Of a DNA stretch of 64,000 nucleotides, positions 22,801 to 34,551 are shown piece after piece. This stretch comes from Armillaria gallica (taxonomy: Eukaryota; Basidiomycota; Agaricomycetes; Agaricales; Physalacriaceae). The notes beneath the pieces were generated by a model. It had not been told where the DNA came from, ran no database searches, and saw only the letters and a list, made by a program, of their open reading frames with translations. Numbering within the stretch: the stretch's first letter is position 1; every line of letters begins with the position of its first letter. The stretch covers positions 2,976,001-3,040,000 of the forward strand of contig JBANDB010000009.1 in assembly GCA_037576215.1 (NCBI GenBank), written 5' to 3'. A program made the position numbers and the translations under genes.

Positions 22801-25800
22801 GCTCACGAAGTTCATTGAAGTATATGTGCAACGTGTCAACTCCGTCCGAACACCCCAGGTCGTGGGCGGCTTGTTGGACGTTGACTGCGACGAGGCAACC
22901 ATCAAGAGTCTCCTTGCCTCCGTCACTGGTAACTTCCCTATCGATGAACTCGTCCATGAAGTAGAAGAGCGCAACAGGCTGAAATTGATTCTTCCATGGC
23001 TCGAAGCTCGTGTTCAAGCAGGATCTCAGGATCCAGCCGTTTTCAATGCTATCGCGAAGATCTACATCGACAGTAACAACAACCCGGAGACTTTCTTGAA
23101 GGAGAACAACGTGAGTAGCTTGTTCCCCTTTGATTCACCCCTTCTAATTGGAGATTGTAGTTGTATGAACCTTTGGTTGTCGGAAAATTCTGTGAAAAAC
23201 GGGACCCGTACCTTGCCTATATCGCCTACGCCAAAGGTTTCTGCGATGAAGAGCTTGTCACTATCACCAACGAGAACTCGATGTTCAAACAGCAGGCTCG
23301 TTATCTTGTCAAACGTCGTGAGCTTGACCTCTGGGCTCAAGTACTTGTTCCGGATAACATTCACCGTCGACAATTGATTGACCAGGTAAGGTCTGTTTGA
23401 CCGCTGTCCACGAACTGTCTCACGAGCACCTTCCCTTCAGATTGTTGCGACCGCCCTTCCTGAATGCACGGATCCAGATGATGTTTCCATCACCGTCAAA
23501 GCTTTCCTTCAGGCCGACCTTCCTATCGAGCTGATTGAACTGTTGGAAAAGATCATCATTGATCCTTCACCATTCAGCGACAATCGCAATCTGCAGAATC
23601 TGCTGTTGCTCACTGCTATCCGTGCAGATAAAGGAAAGGTCGTTGGTTATATCAACAAGCTTCAAAACTACGATGCAGGGGAAATTGCCAGGATTGCGAC
23701 TGAGCATGGATTGTATGAGGAAGCCTTCAGCATCTACAAGAAGTACGAACAACATGCTATGGCCATGAACGTTCTAGTCGAACACATAGTGTCCATCGAT
23801 CGTGGTCTCGACTATGCGAATAAGGTCAACAAGCCTGAAGTTTGGAGCAGGCTTGCAAAGGCCCAATTGGATGGTCTACGAATCAAGGATTCAATTGGTA
23901 AGTTCTTTTGGTACGTCCACATCCTGGTAGCTCATCCTCGCTTGCACAGATTCGTACATCAAGGCCGAGGACCCATCCAACTTCATTGAAGTCATTGAAA
24001 TTTCCAACCACGCTGGCAAGCATGACGACCTTGTTCGTTTCCTCCAGATGGCTCGCAAGACTCTGCGAGAGCCTAAAATTGATACGGAACTAGCCTACGC
24101 ATACGCTAAAACTGACCGCCTACATGATATGGAGGATTTCCTCGGCATGACAAATGTTGCCGATGTTCTCGAAGTTGGTGAAAAATGTTTCGAAGATGAG
24201 CTGTATCAAGCAGCCAAGCTTTTGTTCACGAGCATCTCGAACTGGGCGCGATTGGCCACAACGTTGATTTACCTGGGAGAAAATCAAGCCGCTGTAGAGA
24301 GTGCCAGAAAGGCCGGTAACACACAGTGAGTTCGTTCCAGTTGTTGTTACTTCCATGGTATTAATTATGTGCAGAGTCTGGAAACAGGTGCATGCCGCTT
24401 GTATCGAGAAGTCTGAATTTCGCTTGGTGCGTCCGTTTCACTATGCTGATTGATGTTGAGCTGACGCCCTATAGGCCCAAATTTGTGGTCTTAACATCAT
24501 TGTTCATGCGGTGAGTTTCTTTTCTTATAAAACCTTTCGACTTTCTGATCTTTTTAAAGGAGGAATTGTCGAATCTGGTGCAAATATATGAACGGCGCGG
24601 TCACTTTGAGGAGATCATCAATCTTCTTGAAGCCGGTCTTAGCTTAGAAAGAGCACACATGGGTATTTTCACTGAACTTTCGATCTTGCTCAGCAAATAC
24701 AAGCCCTCTCGACGTAAGTTTATACGTTTCTGGTCTTTCTTTCTCTTACTAACGGCGTCCTACAGTAATGGAACACCTGAAACTGTTTGTATCTCGTATC
24801 AATATCCCGAAGGTCCTTAAAGCGACTGAGAAAGCACATCTCTGGCCCGAGCTCGTATTCTTGTACATCAAATATGATGAATTTGTCAGCCCTCATTCTT
24901 TTCTATCTTGTCAGTGACTCATTCCATTATCATTTTGTAGGATAATGCGGCGCTTGCGATGATAGAACGGTCAGCTGATGCCTGGGAGCACAACCAGTTC
25001 AAGGATGTCATTGTCAGGGCTGCGAATGTCGAAATGTCAGCTGCTCTTTGGCTTATCGTTGCATGCGCTGACCTTCCTCATGCAGTTACTACAAGGCCCT
25101 TGATTTCTACCTCACAGAACAACCCACCTTGCTGACTGATCTACTGTCCGTTCTTATCCCGCGTATCGACCACAGTCGCGTGGTACGGAAATTCCGGGGC
25201 ATAGACCACATACCCCTTATCCGCCAGTATCTGATCGCCGTGCAAAATGTAAGTCTCGTCAGTGTCTCCCTGTCGCCGACATTCTGATCGCCGCTTTGTA
25301 GCTCAATATCGACTCTGTCAACGACGCATACAACGATCTGCTCATTGAAGAAGAAGATTATAAGACATTGCGGGACTCGATTGACAGCTTTGACAACTTC
25401 GACAATATCGCGCTTGCCAGGAGACTGGAGAAACATGAGCTACTAGAATTCCGAAGACTCGCTGCTCATCTCTACAAGGTAATCAAGTCGTTGAATTATC
25501 ATCCGTACCGTAACTAATCCTGGGGAAACAGAAAAACGCGCGATGGGAGGAGTCGATATCTTTGTCCAAGCAAGACAAGCTGTATAAGGATGCGATGATT
25601 ACAGCGGCCACCTCAGGTTCGGTTGAGGTTGCTGAAGATTTGCTTTCCTATTTCGTGGACATCGGCAACAAGGAGTGCTTCGCCTCAATACTGTATATTT
25701 GTTTCGACCTCCTACGATCCGACGTTGTGGAGGAGCTTTCATGGCAACATGGTCTCAATGATTTCTTCATGCCATACAAGATACAGATTCAACGGTCATT

Positions 25801-26053
25801 GGTTGACAAGGTGCGTGATTTTGACTTTTCATTCGGGTAATACCTGTAATAACATCCCATGTAGTTGATACAGCTTGAGAAGGAAGTCAAAGAGCGGTCG
25901 AAGAAGGAGAGCCAAAAAGAACAGGCTGAAGCTGAAGCACCCATGATTAACCCGGGTGGGTTCGGGAGCACCTTACTATTGACGAATGGGTTTGCGGGAC
26001 AAGCTCCTCCAGCGATGAACGGGATGGCTCCTGCTATGACTGGCTTTTATTAA
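19873..26053 (+). CDS. CHC1: Clathrin heavy chain
   Basis: Structural leg of the clathrin triskelion, which coats vesicles at the plasma membrane, trans-Golgi and endosomes. The start at 19873 gives [19 protein letters not shown], then the N-terminal propeller ([47 protein letters not shown]). The acceptor before AGRTL lies at the CAG just before 20292. The helical legs follow ([68 protein letters not shown] repeats, [16 protein letters not shown]). The C-terminus is rich in Gly, Asn, Met and Ala. Estimated length about 1,680 aa matches the family. Roughly 17 short introns. One extra base in a C run near 20887 shifts the frame in the propeller (between NDFP and VAMQVS); everything downstream is intact, arguing for a sequence error. 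Confidence 0.95.
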
Positions 26054-28164
26054 AAACTTCGAACATTTTTACTTTTAGACTCTGGATATCGCACTTACGT
26101 TTCTTCTAATTGGATGCCACTTTGCTTTGTTTTCATTCCATTCGTTTGAGATCCTGATTGTCAGAGAAAAACTGCGACAGTATGCATACATGGAGAAATA
26201 CATGTGTAGATGAGTGAGCTATTATATGACGGTGCATGAAAGCAAGATGCAGGACGATTAAGGTAGAGGGTATGTAGATACGTTTAGCAGAGTTCCATTC
26301 AAAGATGGTCCGATGTTAAGTGATTCCCTCACATTATGATGCAGTTATCCCGAGAACCTTTTGCACGCGTGCTCAGTGACACACGGGCCGCCTCATAGAA
26401 GACCTCGGTGACACCACGGTTGTGCTTCGAACTGCATTCTGTTTTTTTTTGGGCTTGTGTGAGCTGGCAAAATGACACCACAGAGCGGACCAACCTAGAT
26501 ATCTGGATGCTCGTATTCGTCGAGCCACTGAAAGCCCCTCTTCATATTCCACGGGGTGTGTTCCGTACCGTAGTAACCGGTCCTTCACTGCTCTGTCGTC
26601 GCGAAGGTCACATTTCAAAGCTGGTTGCGCTTGAGCAAGAGACGAGACAAGGTAGGCGCTTAAGAGCGGACTAACCTACAAGCACCAGCTAGACCCAGGT
26701 TAAGTATTCGGGGAAGACTGAGTGGGAAGATAGAGCACGCACCTTGACCCCGGGACAGTACTCAAGGATTTCGTCCAACCACTGTCAGAACTGATGAGTG
26801 TTACACGTTGGCGGTGAGCAATAGTCCAGCTTGCCTTGGATTCAACATTTTCCAACGATACTGGATTGTCGACCTACTCAAACAGATCAACTACGGCCAA
26901 AGAAGAATTTACAGTGACTGACAGAAAAACATATCATGATAACATGTGTCTCAGCATAAGAAAGTGAACGTAGACGGTCGAACTCTTCTTGTCCTAGAGG
27001 TATTAATCAGCAGAGGGAGTATGTCTGCCAGTAGACCAGCTACGAACCGGCGGTATCCCAAAGACTCAATTCTACAAGTTGATCGTCGACCAGAAGATCG
27101 TGAACATAGTTTTCAAACACGGTGGGTTCACTAGCGTGTTGAGCATTCCGATGAGACTTGAGTGGCAATGACGAGGCGGAGGCAACGCACTAGACTTGGG
27201 TAAAGAATCCTCGTGTGAACACATTAAGGAGCGATGTTTTGCCTGCAATAAACTGATAAGGTCAAGGAGTAAGGGGGATAGTTAAAGGGCGCACCGCAAG
27301 CACCATCACCGCAGACTATTCTCAAACGATGTTCAGACACTGTAACCAGTCCATACAGCAAGCTAATATCTCACCGACCACCTTCCGTTGAATCTTTTGG
27401 GAACAAGGTTAGAGGTCAAGCACGACTTGTTCATCACAGGCTGAACGTACCGGTCTGCGGCCAAAGGAAGCTCCTTTTGAGGATCCACACAAAGACATTT
27501 CAGTTGTCGAGTCGGTCAGCTTTGTAAGACGCCGTGTCAGACCTGGTGATTGCCCAAGAAAATAGGAGGAGGGAACAAATCAGATGGATAAGCCTGAGCC
27601 TGTTAATCTTTGGGTAAAGTTAAGCAGTGCACCGTCAAGAGCCGAGGGGCGAATTTCCCGAAACGCAACCCCGCACGTGACACTTCGTGCGCTCGGTCAG
27701 GCCAGCCCGGACCGCTGCTTTCCGAATTCCGACCCCCACCTTCATTTCCTCTTGTTCCACGCATCCTTGCAACTTCCATCGGCATTTATCACTCTGTAAC
27801 GTCATTGTAGTGTGACAACCTTATTTCTTGACCCTCGTTGTCCCGGGTCGACATCATCTGCAGCTGATGTCAGCGAGGCGCAGCTGGTCTGCGAGGATCA
27901 CGGTAGTTTGACAGGATTTAGAGGGAATGTGCACATTCGCTATCACTTCGGGCTCATGCGCTAGGAGATAGTGTTCCCACCACCGTCACTACTTTTTAAC
28001 GAGCCATCAAGGCCGGTAGGAGTAAGTAGTTTCCTTCTATTTACCTGAGCTGTATCAGCGGAGATGGCCAATCAATCCAGTTTTCCAGTTTTCCACCTCG
28101 CAGAGTTTGCGGTAACTATTTTAAGTATGTACTGAAGACATGCAACAACATGTGATACAAAAAG
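26054..28164. other. Gene-poor region
   Basis: About 2.1 kb after clathrin. Short ORFs (plus 26408-26674, minus 26373-26618, plus 27584-27799) overlap on both strands. No splice-linked coding pattern, tRNA or intact transposon was found. Probably decayed DNA plus 3' UTR. Confidence 0.4.
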
Positions 28165-28300
28165 GAGCTTACCTGACAATTCTGCCGGGAAACGAGCAAA
28201 GTACCAGAAGGTGGCTTTGGATTGACTGCGCCCACTTCAAAGACGCTGATAGCGTCTAATGTTCCGAGGATGAGACCCTGCTTTTTATGACGGTCTACGG
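28165..28300 (-). repeat. Decayed repeat unit A (exon-like)
   Basis: Resembles 29147-29275 by eye: both share GCTTACCT (a splice donor if read on the minus strand), AAGGTGGC, TTCAAAGACG and TCTAATG at matching spacing, with roughly two thirds identity. On the minus strand an open stretch ending at the donor reads LGTLDAISVFEVGAV. The parent family is not recognised. Confidence 0.45.
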
Positions 28301-28467
28301 AAATATGAAAGACCTACCCCGGAGTGCTGGGCAACCGGCCAGGAATGAGGAATTTCCTCTTGTTCTTCGTATCCATCCAACGACACATTAAATAAATGGT
28401 TTCAAATCAGTCACAAGCAGGAAAATGTCCACCAATGGCAGGTACATTACAATTTGACCAACGAGTA

Positions 28468-28566
28468 TAGACTCGAACCAGTCCCTCCCGACACTGGTGA
28501 CAGTCGATCAAGTGGTCAGACTTCGATCGACTATCATAGAGTTACAATGGGACTGGTTCTAGTCTA
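28468..28566. repeat. Nested inverted repeat (hairpin)
   Basis: Arms 28468-28485 and 28549-28566 match in inverted orientation at 17 of 18 positions. A second pair inside (about 28502-28513 and 28520-28532) is also inverted. The 99-bp unit could fold into a long hairpin. Origin unknown; a tiny foldback element is possible. Confidence 0.6.
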
Positions 28567-28904
28567 CAACGAATAACTCTCACGACACTGATACGTCGCC
28601 ATTTTCTCCTACCAACTACACAAGATCCTTTTCCGCGCGCTTCCCAGCTTCCCAGCTTCCTCGCCAAGGCCTCCATAAAACCCTAAATTACAAGAATGGA
28701 AAAAACGACAAAGAGCTGGCTTGCCATATGACAGCGGATAAGAAAGGCATAAGAGTCGACGGCAGGAACCTATGAGGCTTCGAAGTGAATAGGGCACGTT
28801 CTTGTAGGCTTCGTATTAAAACTTAACTTGAATTTATCCATAAGTATGCATGCAGCGTCTGAAGCAATTCAACGACGGAGTTATAGATGGGTCTGCGCTT
28901 CATA

Positions 28905-29015
28905 TCACTCAGAGATCTGTTCAGCTTCCAGAGGGAATTTATATCCTCCCTGATTACAGACTAACAGATCAATCGATGTCAGAATATGTCCATCTGAGAC
29001 ATTTATACTTACCTC
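28905..29015 (-). pseudogene. Relict 3' end of a Gfo/Idh/MocA oxidoreductase gene
   Basis: Read on the minus strand this contains a splice donor GAG|GTAAGTATAAA, an intron of matching length, and a last exon coding for QGGYKFP plus a few residues, then a stop. The intact gene at 50957-52539 ends the same way: donor GAG|GTAGGTATAAA, then KQGGYKFPPGVEKVVE and stop. Intron sequence is partly alike as well. The preceding exon is no longer recognisable, so this is a fragment, not a gene. Confidence 0.65.
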
Positions 29016-29146
29016 AAACGTGACGCAGCCTACAGTCAAACCACACACGTCTCAACTTCCACCTTCGGGGTGACAATGTTACTTCAAAGTGTGTACTACC
29101 GACGACAGGAGGTGCAACGACCGTACGTTTTACAAAGAAGTTACGG

Positions 29147-29275
29147 GTGGCTTACCTAGGACAAATTTGGCGAACGAGTATACTTGCCTAAAGGTGGCCT
29201 TACAATAACCGTACGAGCTTCAAAGACGGTAGTTTCTAATGCTCCGGTCGTGCTTTTCGACTGTCGTGCCGCCGG
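29147..29275 (-). repeat. Decayed repeat unit B (exon-like)
   Basis: Partner of unit A (28165-28300). The open stretch on the minus strand reads GALETTVFEARTVIVRPP and is followed by a donor-like TAGGTAAGCC. It lies upstream (minus sense) of the oxidoreductase relict, so both may be parts of one decayed locus. Confidence 0.4.
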
Positions 29276-29651
29276 CTTCCTCGTCAAAGAAAAGCCCACA
29301 ATTACGAGAAGGCTGTCTGGTGAATGTCATCAGAGCTAGAGCGAACATGAGAAAGCGTATAAGCGTCTCACACCTCGTTACTACTTATCTTGCTTATCTA
29401 CCCGGGTACAGGCTTCACGTGTGATCCCCGCACCCTGTGGGCGTCTCAAAGATGACATTTGTTCATTCGGAAGGTACGGCGCAGCCATCAAGTGACCTTT
29501 CCTGCCCAAGAAGAGGCAGGGCAGGGCAGGCAAGAAGACCATACGGCAGCGGACGATAAAGTTTTGACGATGAATATGAGAAGGCCGGGAGTTGGAGCGG
29601 GTGCTATCAACGCCGCATTTAATGTAACCTAGGCGCACCGTTGCATGTAGA

Positions 29652-30127
29652 TCATGGGAAGGAATACACAGAAGACAATCGCACGATAGCCGCCAATAAT
29701 GCACTACTGGAACTATCGGAGAGAAGACGGAGTTGATGACTGAGCTGAAGAAAAGATGTCGAATGCTTCAGAGGCGCTGTTGATACCACCACGTTCCATC
29801 GCCAGCTATGAAGAGACTTCGAAGACAGTCTGCAGTAAGATGCAAGATGAATTCCTACATCTATCAGCCAAGGAATCATACTAGTTCCATGGATCATGTA
29901 AGGATGTCGGCAGGAGTACATGCGGACGGAAGGCAGCTCGAAAAAACCAAGAATCTGAGGCCACCAGAACATTGACAGAGCGCCGATGAAAAGGTAGAGC
30001 TGAGCCAGCGTAACCGGGGGGGGAAGAGGTGGACAACACAGAATCCTCGAAGTTGAGAAGGTAGCTCTAGTGTGGTGAGATCATTGCAGCCAATACTATC
30101 AGAATTATTAGGACGACTTTGAGCCAT
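29652..30127 (-). CDS. Doubtful ORF pair, possible membrane protein fragment
   Basis: From 30127 an ORF begins MAQSRPNNSDSIGCND. After a run of eight G on the plus strand (30017-30024), another frame reads VTLAQLYLFIGALSMFWWPQ, strongly hydrophobic, and stays open to 29652. The two parts are joined only if the homopolymer length is wrong. No family recognised. It may be a decayed gene. Confidence 0.25.
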
Positions 30128-30467
30128 TCCTAGCCAAAGAGCGAGCTAAATATGAAGAAACTCCAATACAATATCGCGCAACGACTGGTCGAGTAGCTTG
30201 CTACCTTCGATTGGGCAGGGAAGTATTTGGCTTATCAGCACAGAGACCAGATGGACCTGTAGCGGTCCCTTGAGAATTAGGCGTTTGTAAGGTCGAGTAG
30301 GTATATCTTTTCATGACATTCGTGTCGGCGATTGAATTCGACTGCTACCAAAGATTTCGAGGCAACCGTGAGCGTCATACGGAATCAAGGAATGAAGGAA
30401 AGTAGAAGGCTCGGGCTTTCCCAAAACGGAAATCCATCTTCACCGTCTTACTCTCCGGTACCTTTCA

Positions 30468-32918
30468 ATGTCGTCCGACAGACGACGAGCAGAAATTGAA
30501 GCGAAGCGAGCCAAGCTTGCTGAGCTACGGCAGGCAAGACTCAATAGACAAAATGAACGGAAAGTGTCGGATCGTGAGGTATGGTGTTGCTGCATACCAC
30601 CTTTGGAGGAAATGAATCCTTTCGAAGCAGGGCTCTGCCACGGGTGCCAGTACGCCGCGTCGGTTGGGCGACGTCGACGACATCCTCAATAATCTCCTAC
30701 GCGACAACCGGGGAACAGGAGGGGACAGTGGCGACCCAACACCTGGATCGTCAATACCTGGCACACCGTCTCTTGGCCAATCGAATCTCCCGGCATCAGT
30801 TTCAGGGCGTGCTAGTCGTGCCAGCGACTTTTCATCCAGCATAGCGACGACTGTGCCTCCGTCGCAGAACTCTGCCACCGACAACGTTATTGATCGGTGC
30901 GATACATACACTCTAAATGAAGACGTAGAGGCTGACGACTAGTAGAGAAATTACCCCTCGCTTCATACCCGATCTCATTGATGTGGAACAAGAACTTTTC
31001 GAATTGCCTCGAAAGGTGCGTAAAACAACAGCGCGTCAGAATGGCTATTCATCTGGTTTATAGGAACGCGTAATATACAGCAAGTCTGTACAGACGGTAG
31101 AAGTGGAAACAGTATCTTCAGCTGCCTTTGAAGAGGAACTACGGCAACGCGTGCTCAAAGAAAGGGAGACAGACGCGGAGGAAGCGTTGGACAGAGAATT
31201 AGAGGCGGAGAGTGTCAAGCTAGACGAAGAGATTGAGCAGGAAATTCAGGTGCGCGTTCTCCTTCTAGAGAATATTCGACTTGTTTAACGTTTTCGGGAC
31301 AGATGTACCACCAGAGGAGCTTGCCGGGATTCTTGCTGCGCCAGAACTTCTTGAATTTGTGGATCGAACTACCAAAATATTCCACCGGGCTTTGAATGAC
31401 CATTACGATTATATCCGCGACTATAGAGTTGGTACCGAAACTGGAGGGTTAGTCGATTAATGTTTCTGTTCGCTTCGCAATGCGTTGACAGCAGGCAGGG
31501 ATGAGTCCGAAGGACGCGTCAAGCGAGTCTGCGAATTCTGGGACGAACGCTACGGAAAAAATCGATCTATCACTGACGTCGACTGGTCCCGCAGGTTAGC
31601 CAACTCCTTTTCGCCTCTCCCTGGCTAATTCCATGTAGTATCCGGAGCTCAGCGTAGCTTCTTACAACAAAAATCCCGCCGCGTTGAATGAACCTGATGG
31701 TATCGTCGCCGTATGGAATCTACACCTACTCGAGCGTCCAGAATTTGTTTTTCACTCTCAAGTCCGTAAGCCTTCATAATACCCGAGAAATCACCTTGAA
31801 TTTAAGTTCTCTGTCCGCAGTCCGACGTTCTATCCGTTACATTCTCCCCCTTCCATTCGAATCTGATATTTGGCGGTACATATTCGGTCAGATCCTACTG
31901 TGGGACAACCGATCCAAGCACCTACCAGTTCTGAAGACACCGTTGTCGGCCGCCGGGCATACTCATCCAGTGTATTCTATGCAAATGGTCGGAACTCAGA
32001 ATGCCCATAACTTGATCACATGTAGTACGGATGGCACAGTGTGCAGCTGGCTGGTTGATATGCTGGCTCAACCTCAGGTACGGGCCAGACGACAATCTAG
32101 TTTCAAGGGGGCTACAATACTCACATATTCATCAGGAAACCTTGGAACTCATCCATGCTGGGCACAATAAAACCGGAGAGGTGGCTGTAACGACGTTAGA
32201 CTTTCCCGACAACGAAACAACTACATTTTGGGTAGGCACGGAAGAGGGCAATGTATACCAAGCTAATCGATATGATCGAGCTGGTGCAAAGGCGGGTTTG
32301 AACCAATACGACGTGTACAAAGGCCATGCTGGACCTATCATGGGCCTCCATTTCACCCACTCATAGGCTCGGTAGATTTCTCTGATCTATTCTTGACAAG
32401 CAGTGTGGACTGGACAGTGAAGCTGTGGAGGGGCAAATCCTGACCAAACCATCGACAAGTCCACATGTCATTTCTCCGCTCTATTCCTTCGACGAAGCAG
32501 ACGACTATGTGTACGACGTGAAGTGGCATCCAGCACATCCGGCACTATTTGGAACAGTAGATGGAACAGGGAAATTCGATCTGTGGAATCTCAATGCGAA
32601 TACTGAGGTACGACTCATTTGGCTGGTTATACATCCTGCGTGGACTGATAGCTAATCGCATAGGTTCCGTTCGATTCAACGACTGTTGGATCGGGGCGTG
32701 CTATTAACAAGCTCCAATGGGATCATAAGGATGGCAGACGTGTCGCCTTGGGAGGTAGTGATGGGAAATTGTATGTATATGACATCGGGGACATGGCTTT
32801 GCCGAAGGAATCCGAGTGGAATGAACTGCAGAAGACTATCACAGGTATCTCAGGTGGTGGTCAGGCCAATGGGGTCGCAGACGGAGAATCGCTGAGAAGT
32901 AGCGCATCGGGACGATAA
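30468..32918 (+). CDS. Cytoplasmic dynein intermediate chain
   Basis: WD40 protein that links dynein heavy chain to light chains and dynactin; in filamentous fungi it is needed for nuclear migration and vesicle transport. The N-terminus [20 protein letters not shown] is the charged helix that binds dynactin p150. A Ser/Pro linker and a light-chain binding region follow ([15 protein letters not shown], then [11 protein letters not shown]). The core reads [29 protein letters not shown], then WD repeats ([65 protein letters not shown]). The stop is at 32918. The exon junction near 31303 does not keep frame. Single missing bases near 32353 and 32440 break the frame inside the WD repeats. About ten short introns. 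Confidence 0.9.
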
Positions 32919-33051
32919 TCGATGGCCTTGCTTTTACTCTTTGGTATATTATATATACGGATAATATTTTAGTCTCACAAAATCTCCTAAGAAAGACATC
33001 AGCGAAATGCTCGTTTCAAAATCTTTCTGACAACCTACGCGTTGGATCGCG

Positions 33052-33355
33052 TCACCGTGAACCATCGCCGCCAGACGTCGCGCTGGTGTCACCTTCAGCC
33101 TCCTGATTCAGTTGAGATGCAATTGCTATGAATCTATGAGAAGGATAGGATCGCGTTGTACGGAGTCAACCATAGTGCTTACTTGGCGGCATCGAGCCCA
33201 GCAAAGGTCCTCATCGCTTGTAGATCCACCTGCAGCTGCTCGCAGAGATCCGCGGTGGTGCTTATGGACCTGTTAAGCCTCCCGAGGCTGCTTGCAAGCT
33301 GCCCGTAAAGGCGATCTTTGGCCTGTGTTGCCGATGTTGCTGGAATTGATGACAT
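33052..33355 (-). CDS. Small coiled-coil protein, probable DASH/Dam1 complex subunit Hsk3
   Basis: Two exons: 33355-33183, and 33133-33052 after a 49-nt GTAAGC...TAG intron; total 84 aa. It starts MSSIPATSATQAKDRLYGQ, continues with a heptad-like helix (LASSLGRLNRSISTTADLCE, QLQVDLQAMRTFAGLDAAKF) and ends in an acidic Ser/Gly tail. DASH subunits are tiny coiled-coil proteins that ring kinetochore microtubules. Length, a single helix and the RxYxQLA start match Hsk3. The assignment is by pattern from memory, and another small coiled-coil protein is possible. Confidence 0.55.
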
Positions 33356-34272
33356 GTGGTGCAGAGGAACCAGCTAACAAAGTGGCTGTGCTAGACGCGT
33401 CCGGATCTTCCTGAACTAAGTTTGCTATAAACGTATTTCACCGATGAAGGGTTCCATATTCTCAGGCATGAGAGACGCCGTGTTGCTATCAGCTTAATGA
33501 TACCGAAACCACTGTCTGGGACGCACTGATTCATAAGCTAAGCCTTGTGTCGCAAGTTGGCATCTTGTTGACGCGTTCCCTAGTTCACCGAGTTGTTATT
33601 GCGCTCGAAAGGATCACGGGTCTGTTTACATCTATCACCGGAGGGGGCATGATCTACCGGCTTGCCGCAGCAATGAGAATTATCTCGCATTCTAAGCGAT
33701 TGTACGTTACTCGTATAATAGAGTATTGAACGGAAAGTTCAAGTATACGTACAGTGTGACAGACGGAATGTTTTAGTAAACAACTGATAAAACTTTACCG
33801 CAAGTCGACGTCGTAATTCGATACTTCCCTCAGGCCGTTTCATTAAATAAAAGATGTGGACATACCCCCGGACGACACGGAGAACCCCAAATTCTTTTAC
33901 TTTGGCACCGACTTGCCAGAAAAGAGTACTCGATATATATTGAGTGTCAAGACATCGTACTTGATCCGTCGAAAATGAGTGGTGGAATGGACTGTGCTAT
34001 ACTTGCAACAGGACAAATTCAAATGTAATTCGGAAGCAGTCCATAAATCAAGTATCCAAGAACCAGTGGTGCTAATACAATGAAAGGAGTCCGTCCTTAT
34101 CCGCCTCTTCCTACGTATGATAAGATCCCTCCGTATCGGCATTGCTACCGATAGATACATATCTGAATTCTGATCGCATGTGAAAGACTCGTCATGATCA
34201 TGGAACGCGTCTACCAGTACATCAGCCCCCACAATATCTGAGATGAGGAAGAAAGACCAACGTGTTACTACC
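33356..34272. other. Intergenic
   Basis: About 0.9 kb. ORFs at plus 33547-33729 and minus 33897-34232 have unlikely composition and no splice partners. Nothing else seen. Confidence 0.4.
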
Positions 34273-34551
34273 TCAGGACTTGTTCTTGGCTGGCGCTTTC
34301 TTCTTCTTCAGAATTTGGTCGAGCTCAGGGTCGGGCGTATGCCTCCCGTTGTACGGCGTGAAGATGCGTGATGTGGAAGTGGATGCAGGGATCTTGGCAG
34401 AGGACGGTGAGGCAATGGACTTCTGCGCAGGAGGTGAAGAGGGCTGGGTAAACGTGGGCGCGGTATTGGGCGTTGGAGGGGTAGAGTAACTGGTGAATGG
34501 ATGGGTCGCAAAGGGATCAAAGGACTGAAGAATCTGGCTGGAGGGCGACAT
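34273..34551 (-). CDS. Small disordered Pro/Ser/Thr-rich protein
   Basis: Single-exon 92-aa ORF starting MSPSSQILQSFDPFATHPF and ending DPELDQILKKKKAPAKNKS. The middle is Pro/Ser/Thr-rich. The segment RIFTPYNGRHTPDPELDQIL with a basic Lys tail looks like a conserved short linear module. A TATAAA-like motif lies about 40 bp upstream (around 34590-34597). No function known. Confidence 0.55.
   Translation of the reverse strand: MSPSSQILQSFDPFATHPFTSYSTPPTPNTAPTFTQPSSPPAQKSIASPSSAKIPASTSTSRIFTPYNGRHTPDPELDQILKKKKAPAKNKS

Noticed and set aside
28440..28490. B-box-like GGTTCGAGTC on the minus strand, possible tRNA
   Set aside because: No D arm, anticodon stem or pairing T stem could be formed; the motif is part of the nested hairpin.
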